Positions 41,980-49,945 are shown, counted from the stretch's first letter. The stretch is DNA of 64,000 bases from Actinoallomurus sp963850195 (GCA_963850195.1 CAWKKD010000010.1:248001-312000); one strand, 5' to 3'. Notes: a model not told the origin generated them from the sequence alone. Program-made: numbers and translations.

Positions 41980-43010
41980 GATGCTCCTTCGGAGGGTTGC
42001 GGGAGTACGACACGGATGAGGCAGCCCGTGGGGGAGTCGCAGACGGCGATCTCACCGCCGTGCAGGTCCACCACCCAGCGGGCGATGGCGAGGCCCAGGC
42101 CGGTGCCGCCCCCGTGCGCACCGACGGCGGAACCCCGGGAGAAGCGTTCGAAGACCCGCGCGCGTTCGTCGGCCGGGATCCCCGGGCCCTCGTCCCGTAC
42201 CTCCAGGCAGAGCGCGTCCGCACGGGCCTGGGCGGTGACGCCGACCGCGCCGCCCGGCGGGCTGTGGCGGGCCGCGTTGTCGAGGAGGTTGGCGACGACC
42301 TGGCGCAGCCGGTCCCGGTCCGCGCGCACGGTCAGCGCGGGCCCGGCCCGTACGGTGAACACCGGATCGGGGTGACCGATCCGGGCGTCCGCGACGGCGG
42401 CCTCCAGGAACGGGCCGGCCTCGAAGCTCGTCACGTCCAGGGAGACCGCGCCGGCCTCCACCCGTGACAGATCGAGAAGCTGGGTGACCAGGCGGCCGAG
42501 GCGCTCGGTCTGGGACAGGGCACCCTCGAGCACCGTGGGGGTGACCGGGGTGATCCCGTCCGCGATGTTCTCCAGGACCCCGCGCAGCGCGGTGATCGGG
42601 GTACGGAGCTCGTGCGACACGTTCGCGACGAACTCCCGGCGCTGCCGCTCGACCTCGGCCAGGTCGGCGGCCATCCGATTGAAGGCATGGCCCAGCTCGC
42701 CGACCTCGTCCCGTGAGGTCACCCGGACCCGGCGGCGGTAGTCGCCACGCGCCATCATCCGGGCCGCGGCCGTCATCTCACGCAGCGGCGAGGTCATGCC
42801 GTGCGCCAGGATCTGGGTGATCACCACGGAGATCAGCAGCGCGACGGGCAGCGTGATCCGCCCGCGAAAGCCCAGGCCGTATCCCCACACCATGGTCAGC
42901 CCGCCGACGCAGGCATTGCACACGGCCAGCACGCCGAGCTTGGTCTTGATGGACCGCATCGGGTCCAGGGGGCGGGGCAACGCCCTCCACAGGCTCCGGA
43001 GCAGCCTCAC
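41976..43010 (-). CDS. Two-component sensor histidine kinase
   Basis: A 344-residue membrane kinase. Two transmembrane segments (about residues 28-50 and 54-75) enclose almost no extracellular loop, so sensing is likely within the membrane or through a partner. HAMP follows (REMTAAARMMARGDYRRRVRV), then HisKA with phospho-acceptor His in VSHELRTPITALRG, and an ATPase domain with N-box VVANLLDNAARHSP and G-boxes VRDEGPGIP and GTGLGLAIARWVVDLHGG. Start and stop overlap both neighbours, giving a response regulator-kinase-DUF4173 operon. Confidence 0.92.
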   Translation of the reverse strand: MRLLRSLWRALPRPLDPMRSIKTKLGVLAVCNACVGGLTMVWGYGLGFRGRITLPVALLISVVITQILAHGMTSPLREMTAAARMMARGDYRRRVRVTSRDEVGELGHAFNRMAADLAEVERQRREFVANVSHELRTPITALRGVLENIADGITPVTPTVLEGALSQTERLGRLVTQLLDLSRVEAGAVSLDVTSFEAGPFLEAAVADARIGHPDPVFTVRAGPALTVRADRDRLRQVVANLLDNAARHSPPGGAVGVTAQARADALCLEVRDEGPGIPADERARVFERFSRGSAVGAHGGGTGLGLAIARWVVDLHGGEIAVCDSPTGCLIRVVLPQPSEGAS

Positions 43011-43693
43011 GAGTCGACCTCCAGGGCGTAACCGACACTGTGGACGGTACGGATGAGGTCCGCGCCCAGCTTGCGGCGCAGCGCCTTGATGTGGCTGTCC
43101 ACCACCCGCGTTCCGGAACCGGCCGCCCAGTCCCAGACCTGGTCGAGGAGGACCGCGCGGGTCAGCACGGTGCCCGGCGTACGAGCAAGGCTGTCGAGCA
43201 GCTCGTACTCGATCGGGGTGAGGTGCACGGGCACCCCGTTCACCTCGACCTTGCGGGCGGCCCGGTCGATCGCCAGCGGGCCGAGCCTTTCGACGTCGCG
43301 GTCGGGCATCGCGGCGGCCAGTACGGCCGCGTGCTCCACCCGGCGGAGCAGCGCCCGCACCCGCGCCGTCAGTTCGCGCATGCTGAACGGCTTGGTCAGG
43401 TAGTCATCGGCCCCCACCGCCAGCCCGACCAACAGATCGTTCTCGTCGTCCCGCGCGGTCAGCATCAGGATCGGGACCGGGCGTTCCGCCTGGATCCGGC
43501 GGCAGACCTCCAGGCCGTCGAGGCCGGGCAGCATGAGGTCGAGCACCACCAGATCGGGCCCGTACGTCCCGAACCGCTCGACCGCGGCCGGCCCGTCGCC
43601 GACCACCCGTACCTCGAAGCCCTCGGCTATCAGCCGGTCGGCGACCGCCTGCGCGATGGTGGGCTCGTCCTCGACCACCAGGATCCGTTGCAT
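43007..43693 (-). CDS. Response regulator, OmpR/PhoB family
   Basis: A 228-residue protein. The receiver domain has acidic pocket VVEDEPT, phospho-acceptor D52 (LVVLDLMLPGLDG) and the conserved Lys in DDYLTKPFSMREL. The C-terminal winged helix contains LTPIEYELLDSLARTPGTVLTR and VDSHIKALRRKLGADLIRTVHSVGYAL. It is the first gene of the operon with the histidine kinase and DUF4173 protein. A dyad lies 40 bp upstream of its start, probably its own binding site. Confidence 0.94.
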   Translation of the reverse strand: MQRILVVEDEPTIAQAVADRLIAEGFEVRVVGDGPAAVERFGTYGPDLVVLDLMLPGLDGLEVCRRIQAERPVPILMLTARDDENDLLVGLAVGADDYLTKPFSMRELTARVRALLRRVEHAAVLAAAMPDRDVERLGPLAIDRAARKVEVNGVPVHLTPIEYELLDSLARTPGTVLTRAVLLDQVWDWAAGSGTRVVDSHIKALRRKLGADLIRTVHSVGYALEVDS

Positions 43694-43732
43694 GCCGGTG
43701 AGCCTAAGAGCCCCCTGCGGAGATCACGCGGA

Positions 43733-43750
43733 CGATCTGTGTGGATCGTG
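43733..43750. promoter_or_regulatory. Dyad upstream of response-regulator gene
   Basis: ACGATC-TGTGTG-GATCGT is a perfect 6-bp inverted repeat with 6-nt spacer, 40-57 bp upstream of the leftward response-regulator start. OmpR-family proteins usually bind direct repeats, so this could instead be a promoter-associated site of another regulator. Confidence 0.3.
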
Positions 43751-43913
43751 TGAAGGTCTTAGTCAGGTCGGTCGGTGTCACCGGCGATGGAGCGGCTGGT
43801 TCGAGCCTCTCGAGGGAGGACCTGGACCCGTCCGTGCACCAAGCGCCTCGGACCCGGAATAGAGCCGAGTCGATACCGCTCACATGTCCCCGCCGAATGG
43901 TTTTCGACCCACC

Positions 43914-43939
43914 GAACGTACGGGTTTACCCGGATGTTC
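43914..43939. promoter_or_regulatory. 26-nt imperfect palindrome upstream of the methyltransferase/ATP-grasp cluster
   Basis: GAACGTACGGGT-TT-ACCCGGATGTTC: GAAC/GTTC and CGGGT/ACCCG arms pair, with a 3-nt internal loop. It lies 83-108 bp before the GTG of the first cluster gene, the best operator candidate in the 328-bp gap 43694-44021, which otherwise shows no gene. Confidence 0.4.
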
Positions 43940-44021
43940 GTTCTCGGGCGCTGCACCACACTTTACGAGTCGACTTGCCGCGGCCGACCATGTCGCGACG
44001 AAGAACATCGGGGGGGAGTCC

Positions 44022-44768
44022 GTGAATTTCGTAAGCACGCGCCACGAGTCCGATCTCATCGACCGCACCCGTCCAGAGGGTCCCTGGCGGTTCGACGAGT
44101 CCGTCACAAAAGTATTCGACAATATGCTGATGCGAAGCATTCCCCAATATGATGTGATGCGAAAGGCGGTATTCGATCTCGGCGCCGCCTACGCAGAACC
44201 GGGAAGCACGATCGTGGACTGCGGCGCCTCTCGAGGCGAGGCGATCGCGCCCTTCGTCGACTTACTCGAGGACAAGGGCCGATGCGTGTGCGTTGAGATC
44301 TCCGACCCCATGATCCGCAGCCTCGAGGCGCGGTTCGCCGACCAGATCGCGCTGGGCACGGCCGAGGTCGCCAGGATGGACCTCCGCACCGAGTACCCGG
44401 ATGTGGAGGCGTCCCTCACGCTGTCCATCCTCACGCTGCAGTTCACGCCGATCGAGCGTCGCCAGCGCATCGTGCGCAACATCTACGAGGCGACGAAGCA
44501 GGGCGGCGCCCTCATCGTGGTCGAGAAGATATTGGGCGAAAGCGCAGAGCTCAATGAGGCCATGGTCAACACTTACCATCAGCTCAAGATGGACAACGGA
44601 TACTCCGCCCAGGACGTCGCCCGCAAATCCCTTTCCCTGGAGGGCGTACTGGTTCCGGTCACCGCGCAGTGGAACATGGAACTGCTGCACCAGGCCGGTT
44701 TCGACCAGGTGGACTGTTTCTGGCGGTGGATGAACTTCGCCGGCTGGATCGCCGTGAAGACGAAATAG
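44022..44768 (+). CDS. CmoA-like SAM-dependent methyltransferase
   Basis: A 248-residue class I methyltransferase resembling CmoA (carboxy-SAM synthase) along its length: WRFDESVTKVFDNMLMRSIPQYDVM, motif I TIVDCGASRGEAIAPF, then LTLQFTPIERRQRIVRNIYEATKQGGALIVVEK, the NGYSAQDVARK segment and LLHQAGFDQVDCFWRWMNFAGWIAVK. In CmoA an arginine in the KRS segment binds the carboxylate of carboxy-SAM; here the aligned residue is serine. An ordinary methyltransfer, or a new acceptor, is therefore more likely. GTG start after GGGGGGAG. It is the first gene of a five-gene run. An earlier ATG would add 46 poor residues. Confidence 0.8.
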   Translation: MNFVSTRHESDLIDRTRPEGPWRFDESVTKVFDNMLMRSIPQYDVMRKAVFDLGAAYAEPGSTIVDCGASRGEAIAPFVDLLEDKGRCVCVEISDPMIRSLEARFADQIALGTAEVARMDLRTEYPDVEASLTLSILTLQFTPIERRQRIVRNIYEATKQGGALIVVEKILGESAELNEAMVNTYHQLKMDNGYSAQDVARKSLSLEGVLVPVTAQWNMELLHQAGFDQVDCFWRWMNFAGWIAVKTK

Positions 44769-44788
44769 GATCCAGAGGCCCTGAACAA

Positions 44789-45715
44789 ATGACGAACGAC
44801 GGCGAGAACCAGGTCGACCATGCGCGGGTGGCGCGGGCGGTCGTGGATCGACATCGGCTGCGCCACCCCGCCCACGTGGCGTCGGGAACGGAATTCCACG
44901 TCTATCGCGCCTGGTCCGACACGATGAAGGACGTCGCCATCCGCATACCGCGCCGCAAGGTGTTCGTCTCTCCGAACGTCAACGTCGACTCCAGGCGGCT
45001 CCTGGAGCAGGAGAACGAGATCACCGGGTGGCTCGCGGACCAGGGGTTTCCGGTGGCCGAGCCGTTCGCGCTGGTCGACGTCGAGCCTGGACTGTCCGTG
45101 CTGCTGGCCAGGTTCGTCGAGAACGACGAGTCCGAGGCACCGGCGGAGGCATTGGGGGAGATGCTGCGCGCGCTCCACGGCATCGCCCTCCCCGCCCGTT
45201 TCCGTGCCGTCTACCAGGGCGACGTGGACCTCGGCGCGGTGGTGGTGACCCGGACGAAGGACCGCTATGACAAGGTGCGCGCCGCCGAGCCGGGGCTTCC
45301 CGACCTCACCCGTCGCGATCTGCTTCGTCTCCTGGAGGACGAGGGCCAGGGGCGGTCCTCACTGCTGCACATGGACGTGCGGCCTCCGAACCTCCTGACG
45401 TCCGCGGGGCGGATCCGCGCCCTCGTCGACTGGTCGAACGTCCTCATCGGCCCCCCGGTCTGCGAACTCGTACGCATGGACGAGTACAGCAGGATGGGCA
45501 ACTCTCCCATCCGCATGGACGCGCTGCTGACCGGATACGGGTCCACGGCACCCGACCTGACCTCGGCCTCCGCTCTCGTCTACCGGCTGGACGCTGCGGT
45601 CATGCTCTACCTGGTCTTCCAGGCCGTCGCCCCTGATCCGATCATGAATCACCGCTGGGGACTCCGGGTGCGGGAGCTGGCCGGGCGGATCGGCGAAGTT
45701 CAGGCGAGGGCCTGA
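44789..45715 (+). CDS. APH-family phosphotransferase of the candidate biosynthetic cluster
   Basis: A 308-residue small-molecule kinase-like protein. N-lobe: YRAWSDTMKDVAIRIPRRK with the ATP-site lysine/arginine. Catalytic loop: SLLHMDVRPPNLLT (HxDxxxxN). Metal site: IRALVDWSNVLIGPPVCELVRM (DW in place of DF). Such kinases in small clusters either modify the product or give self-resistance by phosphorylating it. It lies 20 bp after the methyltransferase and 18 bp before the MFS gene, all co-directional. Confidence 0.82.
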   Translation: MTNDGENQVDHARVARAVVDRHRLRHPAHVASGTEFHVYRAWSDTMKDVAIRIPRRKVFVSPNVNVDSRRLLEQENEITGWLADQGFPVAEPFALVDVEPGLSVLLARFVENDESEAPAEALGEMLRALHGIALPARFRAVYQGDVDLGAVVVTRTKDRYDKVRAAEPGLPDLTRRDLLRLLEDEGQGRSSLLHMDVRPPNLLTSAGRIRALVDWSNVLIGPPVCELVRMDEYSRMGNSPIRMDALLTGYGSTAPDLTSASALVYRLDAAVMLYLVFQAVAPDPIMNHRWGLRVRELAGRIGEVQARA

Positions 45716-45733
45716 CCGGCTCGGAGGTGCACG

Positions 45734-46957
45734 ATGCTCACGACTGTGCGTTCGGGAGTGGCCAGGCTCGTGCCGCCGCCGGGGGCAGGCCGTCCGCTCG
45801 CGGCGTCGGCGCTCGTCGGCAGCGTCGGCTACGGCGCCTTCACCGCCTGCGCCGTCCTGTTCGCCGTGCAGATCGTGGGACTGCCGTCCCGCACGGTGGG
45901 CATCGGCACGAGCATCGCTAGCCTCGTCGCCGTGGGCTCGGCCTTCGTCATCGGCCTCACCACCGACCGGTACGGTGCTCGCCGCGTCGCACTCCTCTGC
46001 GCGTGCGCGACGAGTGCCGGCGTCGCCGGCTACGGGCTCATCACGGGCACGGCGCCGTTCATCGTGATCCAGTGCCTGATCTCCAGCGCGTTCACCGGCA
46101 TGGGCGTGGCCCAGAACGTGATCGTCGCGAACGTCCTTCGTGACGAGGACCGCGTCCGGTTCAAGGCGTACCAGCGGTCGATGCGGAACATCGGACTGTC
46201 GGTGGGCGCGCTCCTCGGTGCCGTCCCGCTCCAGCTCAACACCAGGAACGCCTACCAGCTCACCCTGATCATCTCGGGTCTTCTGCTCACGGCAGGCGGC
46301 GTGCTGGTCATCTCGATCTCCCAGGCGGACCGCGACCGGAGCGTCGTCCGCCGCAACCGGGCCGTCACCGATCTTCCTTACCTCGTGACCGCGCTGCTGT
46401 CCGGGGCCCTCGCGGCCCGTAGCAGGCTGCTCACCATCAGCCTGCCGCTCTGGATCGCGCTGAACACCGCGGTCCCGCGATCGATGATCGGCATTTCGAT
46501 CTTCCTCAACACGGTGATCGTGATCGTGCTGCAGGTACGGGCCGCCCGCGGGACGGACACGCTCGCGGGCGCCGTCCGGCTCAACACCCGCGGCAGCCTC
46601 GTACTCGGTGCGTCGTGCCTCGTGTTCGCCCTGTCGGCGGTGCGGAACACGGCGATGGCGGTGACTCTGCTCGTCGGTGCGGTCATCGTCTTCACGTTCG
46701 GGGAGATGTGGACGTCGGCGGCGTCGTGGACGTTCAGCTACGACCTGGCGGCCGGTAACGCCGGCGAATACCAGGGCACCTTCGCCCTGGGGTCCGGGGT
46801 GGGATCCGCCGCGGGCCCGACGCTGGCCGCCGCGATGGCGGGACTCTCGTACGCCGGCTGGCTCTTCGGGGCCGGCTACTTCCTCGTCATCGGACTTCTC
46901 ACCGTGGTCGCCGTTCGCTGGGCCACGACCAGGCACCTCCTTGTGAAAGAGGCATGA
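45734..46957 (+). CDS. MFS transporter (probable exporter of the cluster product)
   Basis: A 407-residue, 12-helix MFS protein. The loop 2-3 motif LTTDRYGARRVALL and the helix-5 region GVAQNVIVANVL place it in the drug-efflux/DHA1-like group. Ribosome site GGAGG is a few nt before ATG 45734. Its position between the kinase and the DUF1611/ATP-grasp genes is the standard arrangement for a dedicated exporter, as with BacE beside the bacilysin ligase. Transport direction is inferred. Confidence 0.85.
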   Translation: MLTTVRSGVARLVPPPGAGRPLAASALVGSVGYGAFTACAVLFAVQIVGLPSRTVGIGTSIASLVAVGSAFVIGLTTDRYGARRVALLCACATSAGVAGYGLITGTAPFIVIQCLISSAFTGMGVAQNVIVANVLRDEDRVRFKAYQRSMRNIGLSVGALLGAVPLQLNTRNAYQLTLIISGLLLTAGGVLVISISQADRDRSVVRRNRAVTDLPYLVTALLSGALAARSRLLTISLPLWIALNTAVPRSMIGISIFLNTVIVIVLQVRAARGTDTLAGAVRLNTRGSLVLGASCLVFALSAVRNTAMAVTLLVGAVIVFTFGEMWTSAASWTFSYDLAAGNAGEYQGTFALGSGVGSAAGPTLAAAMAGLSYAGWLFGAGYFLVIGLLTVVAVRWATTRHLLVKEA

Positions 46958-46961
46958 GCTC

Positions 46962-47999
46962 TTGGCACGCATCGTCGTACTCGCCGAAAAGCACCTGGCG
47001 CCGAACAGCGCCAAGACGGCCATGGGACTTCTGCGGTACCGGCCGGAGGAGATCGTCGCGGTGGTCGACGGCACCAGGGCCGGCGTCGACGTCGCCGAGG
47101 CCCTGGGGATGGATCTGGGGCATGGCGTTCCGGTCCTACGGAACGTCCGCGAGTCCTTACCTCTGCGGCCCGACAGCGTCGCCATCGGCATCTGCCCGGC
47201 CAACGACCGGCTCTACCCCTCATGGCGAGCGGAGATCATCGACGCCGTACGGGCCGGGCTCGACGTCGTGAACGGGCTGCACTTCCTTCTCGGCGACGAC
47301 GAGGAGATCGCCTCGCTGGCACGCCGGTACGGCGTACGGCTGCACGACGTACGCAGGTCCGACGCGACGCCCCGTGTCGCACGGCTCCTGCCGCACCGCG
47401 CCGGCAGCCGGACGATTCTGACCGTGGGTGCCGACGCGTCCAGCGGCAAGATGACCACCGCCCTAGAGCTCGATCTCATGGCCAAGCGCAAGGGTCTGAA
47501 CAGCACGTTCCTGGCCACGGGCCAGACCGGGATCATGATCTCCGGAGCGGGCCTCCCCGCGGACGCCGTGGTGTCGGACTTCCTCGCAGGCGCCGTCGAG
47601 GAACACACGGTGGCGGCGGCCTCCCGGCACGACTACGTCTTCGTGGAGGGGCAGGGAGCGTTGAACCATCCCGCCTACTCCGCGGTGACGCTCGGCATCA
47701 TCCACGGCGCCCGGCCCGATTCGCTGGTGTTGTGCCTCACCGCCGGCCAGGAATCGCTCGGCTCGTTCCCGGACCGGCCCATACCGGATCTCGCATCGCT
47801 GATCCGCATGAACGAGGAGGCCGCGAGCTGGACGGACCCGTCCCGGCCGTGCACGGTGACGGGGATCTCCGTCCGCACGCAGGGACTCTCGCACGACGAT
47901 GCGGTCAAGGCCATCGCGGAGATTCAGGAACGCGTGGACGTTCCCGTCACCGATTCCGTCCGCTTCGGCGTCGGCCCGCTCCTCGATGGATGGGAATGA
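46962..47999 (+). CDS. DUF1611 family P-loop protein (DgcN-like)
   Basis: A 345-residue two-domain protein. The N-terminal Rossmann-like DUF1611_N half (RIVVLAEKHLAPNSAKTAMGLLRY, IVAVVDGTRAG) is followed by a P-loop half with ILTVGADASSGKMTTALEL (about residues 150-168), ATGQTGIMISG and FVEGQGALNHPAYSAVTLG. Characterised relatives (DgcN) acetylate D-glutamate, and others sit beside dipeptide epimerases; acceptors are amino acids. In this cluster an amino-acid-modifying step before or after the ATP-grasp ligase is plausible. TTG start with AGAGG upstream. It ends 3 bp before the ligase gene. Confidence 0.82.
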   Translation: MARIVVLAEKHLAPNSAKTAMGLLRYRPEEIVAVVDGTRAGVDVAEALGMDLGHGVPVLRNVRESLPLRPDSVAIGICPANDRLYPSWRAEIIDAVRAGLDVVNGLHFLLGDDEEIASLARRYGVRLHDVRRSDATPRVARLLPHRAGSRTILTVGADASSGKMTTALELDLMAKRKGLNSTFLATGQTGIMISGAGLPADAVVSDFLAGAVEEHTVAAASRHDYVFVEGQGALNHPAYSAVTLGIIHGARPDSLVLCLTAGQESLGSFPDRPIPDLASLIRMNEEAASWTDPSRPCTVTGISVRTQGLSHDDAVKAIAEIQERVDVPVTDSVRFGVGPLLDGWE

Positions 48000-48002
48000 G
48001 TC

Positions 48003-49157
48003 ATGGCGATACTGGTGGTCGGCTCGCGTCCGGCGGCGTACTCGAACGCGATCCACGAACTCGGCATCGAGTACGACGCCGTTTTCGACCCCGAGGAGAA
48101 CCCGCGTACGGAGGGGAGTCCCCGCCGGGTCTTCTGGCGTCCTTACATGGCCGAGCCCGAGTCGGTGCTCGGCATCCCGGGCCTGACCGCGTACGACGGG
48201 ATATTCGGTTTCACGGACTTCACCGCCCTTCCCGCGGCGCTGGCCACGGCCGCGCTCGGCCTTCCGAGCCCGTCCGTTCCCGCGGTGCTGCGCACGCGTA
48301 ACAAATACCTGATGAGAACGACCCTCCGGGAACAGGGATTCGCCCAGCCGCCGTTCGGCATCGTCGGCGCCGACGAGCCACGCCGGGAGGACTACCCCCT
48401 GATCGTCAAGCCGATCGACGGCACGGGAAGCGCCGGGATCCGCCACATCTCCACGCCGGGCGCGCTCGCGGCGATCCGCCCGGACGGGCGCCTGATGTGG
48501 GAGTCCTACCTGGAGGGCGCGCAGTACACCGTCGAGGGGATCTCATGGGAAAAAGGACACGAGGCCGTCGCGGTCACCGGCAAATCGGTCTCGGGCGCGC
48601 CGCACTTCGTCGTCCTGGAGCACGAGACCCCGGCGCCGATCGACCCTCGAACACGGCAGCTCCTCACGTCGTACGCCGAGGACTGCCTGACCGGCCTCGG
48701 GGTGACGCACACCGCTACCCACACCGAGATCGTGCTGCGCGACGGCCGGCCCATGCTGGTCGAGACGCACACACGCCCGGCCGGCGACCTGGTCCCCTTC
48801 CTCGCCCGCCTCACCACGGGCCGGGACCAGTACGCGCTCGAGCTGGGCGTCGGACAGCGGACGCCGTTCCAGGCCGACAGCCATCCCGTCGTCGCGCCCT
48901 TCGCTCGTACCCTCCACCTGACCCCGTACGACAGCCTCGCGGTGAACCTGGCGAACCCGGAATGGCTGGGCGACTTTCCCGCCGTCGTCCACCACGACCT
49001 CTCTCGCGTCCACACGCCCGCCTCCTCCCGGTACGACGCGTCGCTCGGGCGGGATCCCCGCTGGGGCCGGATCGTCATCGCCGGAACCGACCGCGAGGCC
49101 CTGCGCCGGACCGGCCAGGCCATCCGGGCTCGCGCCCTCGCCGTCGTCACACGCTGA
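48003..49157 (+). CDS. ATP-grasp carboxylate-amine ligase (L-amino-acid-ligase-like)
   Basis: A 384-residue ATP-grasp enzyme. Pre-ATP-grasp domain at residues 1-95. The central part has RTRNKYLMRTTLREQGFAQP, the ATP-binding lysine in YPLIVKPIDGTGSAGIRHIS and the acidic hinge LMWESYLEG. The metal-binding end is HTEIVLRDGRPMLVETHTRPAGD, equivalent to the VExNxRPxGD motif of BacD/DdaF/carnosine-synthase-type ligases. It would join a carboxylate to an amine via acyl phosphate, typically making a dipeptide. It is the last gene of the five-gene run; no NRPS or tRNA-dependent synthase is present, so this is the likely bond-forming enzyme. Confidence 0.85.
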   Translation: MAILVVGSRPAAYSNAIHELGIEYDAVFDPEENPRTEGSPRRVFWRPYMAEPESVLGIPGLTAYDGIFGFTDFTALPAALATAALGLPSPSVPAVLRTRNKYLMRTTLREQGFAQPPFGIVGADEPRREDYPLIVKPIDGTGSAGIRHISTPGALAAIRPDGRLMWESYLEGAQYTVEGISWEKGHEAVAVTGKSVSGAPHFVVLEHETPAPIDPRTRQLLTSYAEDCLTGLGVTHTATHTEIVLRDGRPMLVETHTRPAGDLVPFLARLTTGRDQYALELGVGQRTPFQADSHPVVAPFARTLHLTPYDSLAVNLANPEWLGDFPAVVHHDLSRVHTPASSRYDASLGRDPRWGRIVIAGTDREALRRTGQAIRARALAVVTR

Positions 49158-49207
49158 CGGCGGTCCCGGAAAGGCACCGTCGGGCCCGACCGGGCAGATC
49201 GCCGGTA

Positions 49208-49220
49208 CCCCGTATCGGGG
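49208..49220. terminator. Weak hairpin after the ATP-grasp gene
   Basis: CCCCG-TAT-CGGGG, a 5-bp GC stem 50 bp after the stop. It is short and without a T-run, so only a possible terminator. Confidence 0.35.
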
Positions 49221-49271
49221 CGGTGGTCCGTATGCTGCCGATCTCTTCGCGCGCGAGTGGCTGGAGGTCAC

Positions 49272-49850
49272 GTGGCCGACGTATCGAACGCCGGTGGTTC
49301 ACCCCGATCGGGTCGGCCGGTGAAACGCCGGGCCAAGGCCCATCCGGCCGCGTCCAAGACCACGGCTCTGAGCCGGCTGGTACGCAAGCCGCTGGTCTGG
49401 CTCGCCGTCGTGGTGGTCGCCGCGTTCGGCATGTACTTCCAGGACGTTATCTCGGGTGGGTTAGGCGGATTGTTCTCAGGGGACGACGCCGCCGACGCGG
49501 TCTCGGGTGATCCGATCAAGGTGATCGACATCTATCATGATCTTGACGTGGAGAACGACGTTCTCCTGCGGACGAGCGACACACCGCGGATACGCCGGGC
49601 CCTCAGCGTGGCCCTGCGGAGCAGAGTGACCGGGTGCTACGTGACGGGATCGACGTCGGGCAGTCCCGATGGGAGACCGCCCAGGCGAATTCCGGCCGAG
49701 ATGCCCGACACCGGGTCGGCTGGACGCGTGAACGCGATCACAAGACCTGCGACCTCACCCGCGCCGGCAGCCAGAACGGTCACTCCCGCCCCGAGGAGAG
49801 CCGGCCTCACCGGATCCGTCGCGTGGGCCATCGCCCGCATGGACTGGTAG
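49272..49850 (+). CDS. Single-span membrane protein, C-terminal part probably degenerate
   Basis: 192 residues from a GTG with a good ribosome site (GGAGG, 5 nt). Cytosolic basic N-terminus, one transmembrane helix at about residues 43-60 (PLVWLAVVVVAAFGMYF), then an outside part VIDIYHDLDVENDVLLRTSDTPRIRRAL that looks genuine. From about 49610 the codons change character (many AGA, CGA, GGA and third-base A/T), and the frame runs antiparallel to a better-looking leftward gene. I infer that the original C-terminal domain was lost by rearrangement and replaced by chance sequence. Function unknown. Confidence 0.5.
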   Translation: MADVSNAGGSPRSGRPVKRRAKAHPAASKTTALSRLVRKPLVWLAVVVVAAFGMYFQDVISGGLGGLFSGDDAADAVSGDPIKVIDIYHDLDVENDVLLRTSDTPRIRRALSVALRSRVTGCYVTGSTSGSPDGRPPRRIPAEMPDTGSAGRVNAITRPATSPAPAARTVTPAPRRAGLTGSVAWAIARMDW

Positions 49851-49945
49851 ATCAGCAGGCCGAGGAGGAGGAAGACGCCCGCCCGCAGCAGCCCCATCCA
49901 CGGAATCAGTTCCCTGTCGAACGCGTCGCGAGAGGACAGAGGCAC
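49637..49945 (-). CDS. Small two-helix membrane protein, hypothetical
   Basis: 102 residues from a GTG. Hydrophobic segments GLLRAGVFLLLGLLIYQSM (about 18-36) and PALLGAGVTVLAAGAGEVAGLVIAF (about 48-72) suggest two transmembrane helices. Third-position GC is high in the first two thirds and drops near the C-terminus, which overlaps the end of the + strand gene. It ends the block between cob gene groups, 24 bp from the stop of cbiD. Not recognised; possibly part of the same rearranged stretch. Confidence 0.45.
   Translation of the reverse strand: MPLSSRDAFDRELIPWMGLLRAGVFLLLGLLIYQSMRAMAHATDPVRPALLGAGVTVLAAGAGEVAGLVIAFTRPADPVSGISAGIRLGGLPSGLPDVDPVT

Noticed and set aside
43780..43900. tRNA or T-box-like leader (GGTTCGAGCCTCTCGAGG)
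   Set aside because: No acceptor or anticodon stem can be folded around it and no T-box core sequence is present.
44022..44768. Naming the methyltransferase cmoA
   Set aside because: The family resemblance is clear, but the carboxy-SAM arginine appears to be replaced and there is no cmoB or tRNA-modification context.
44789..45715. Calling the cluster kinase an aminoglycoside resistance gene
   Set aside because: Only the general APH fold is visible; the substrate pocket does not identify a drug, and tailoring of the cluster product is equally likely.
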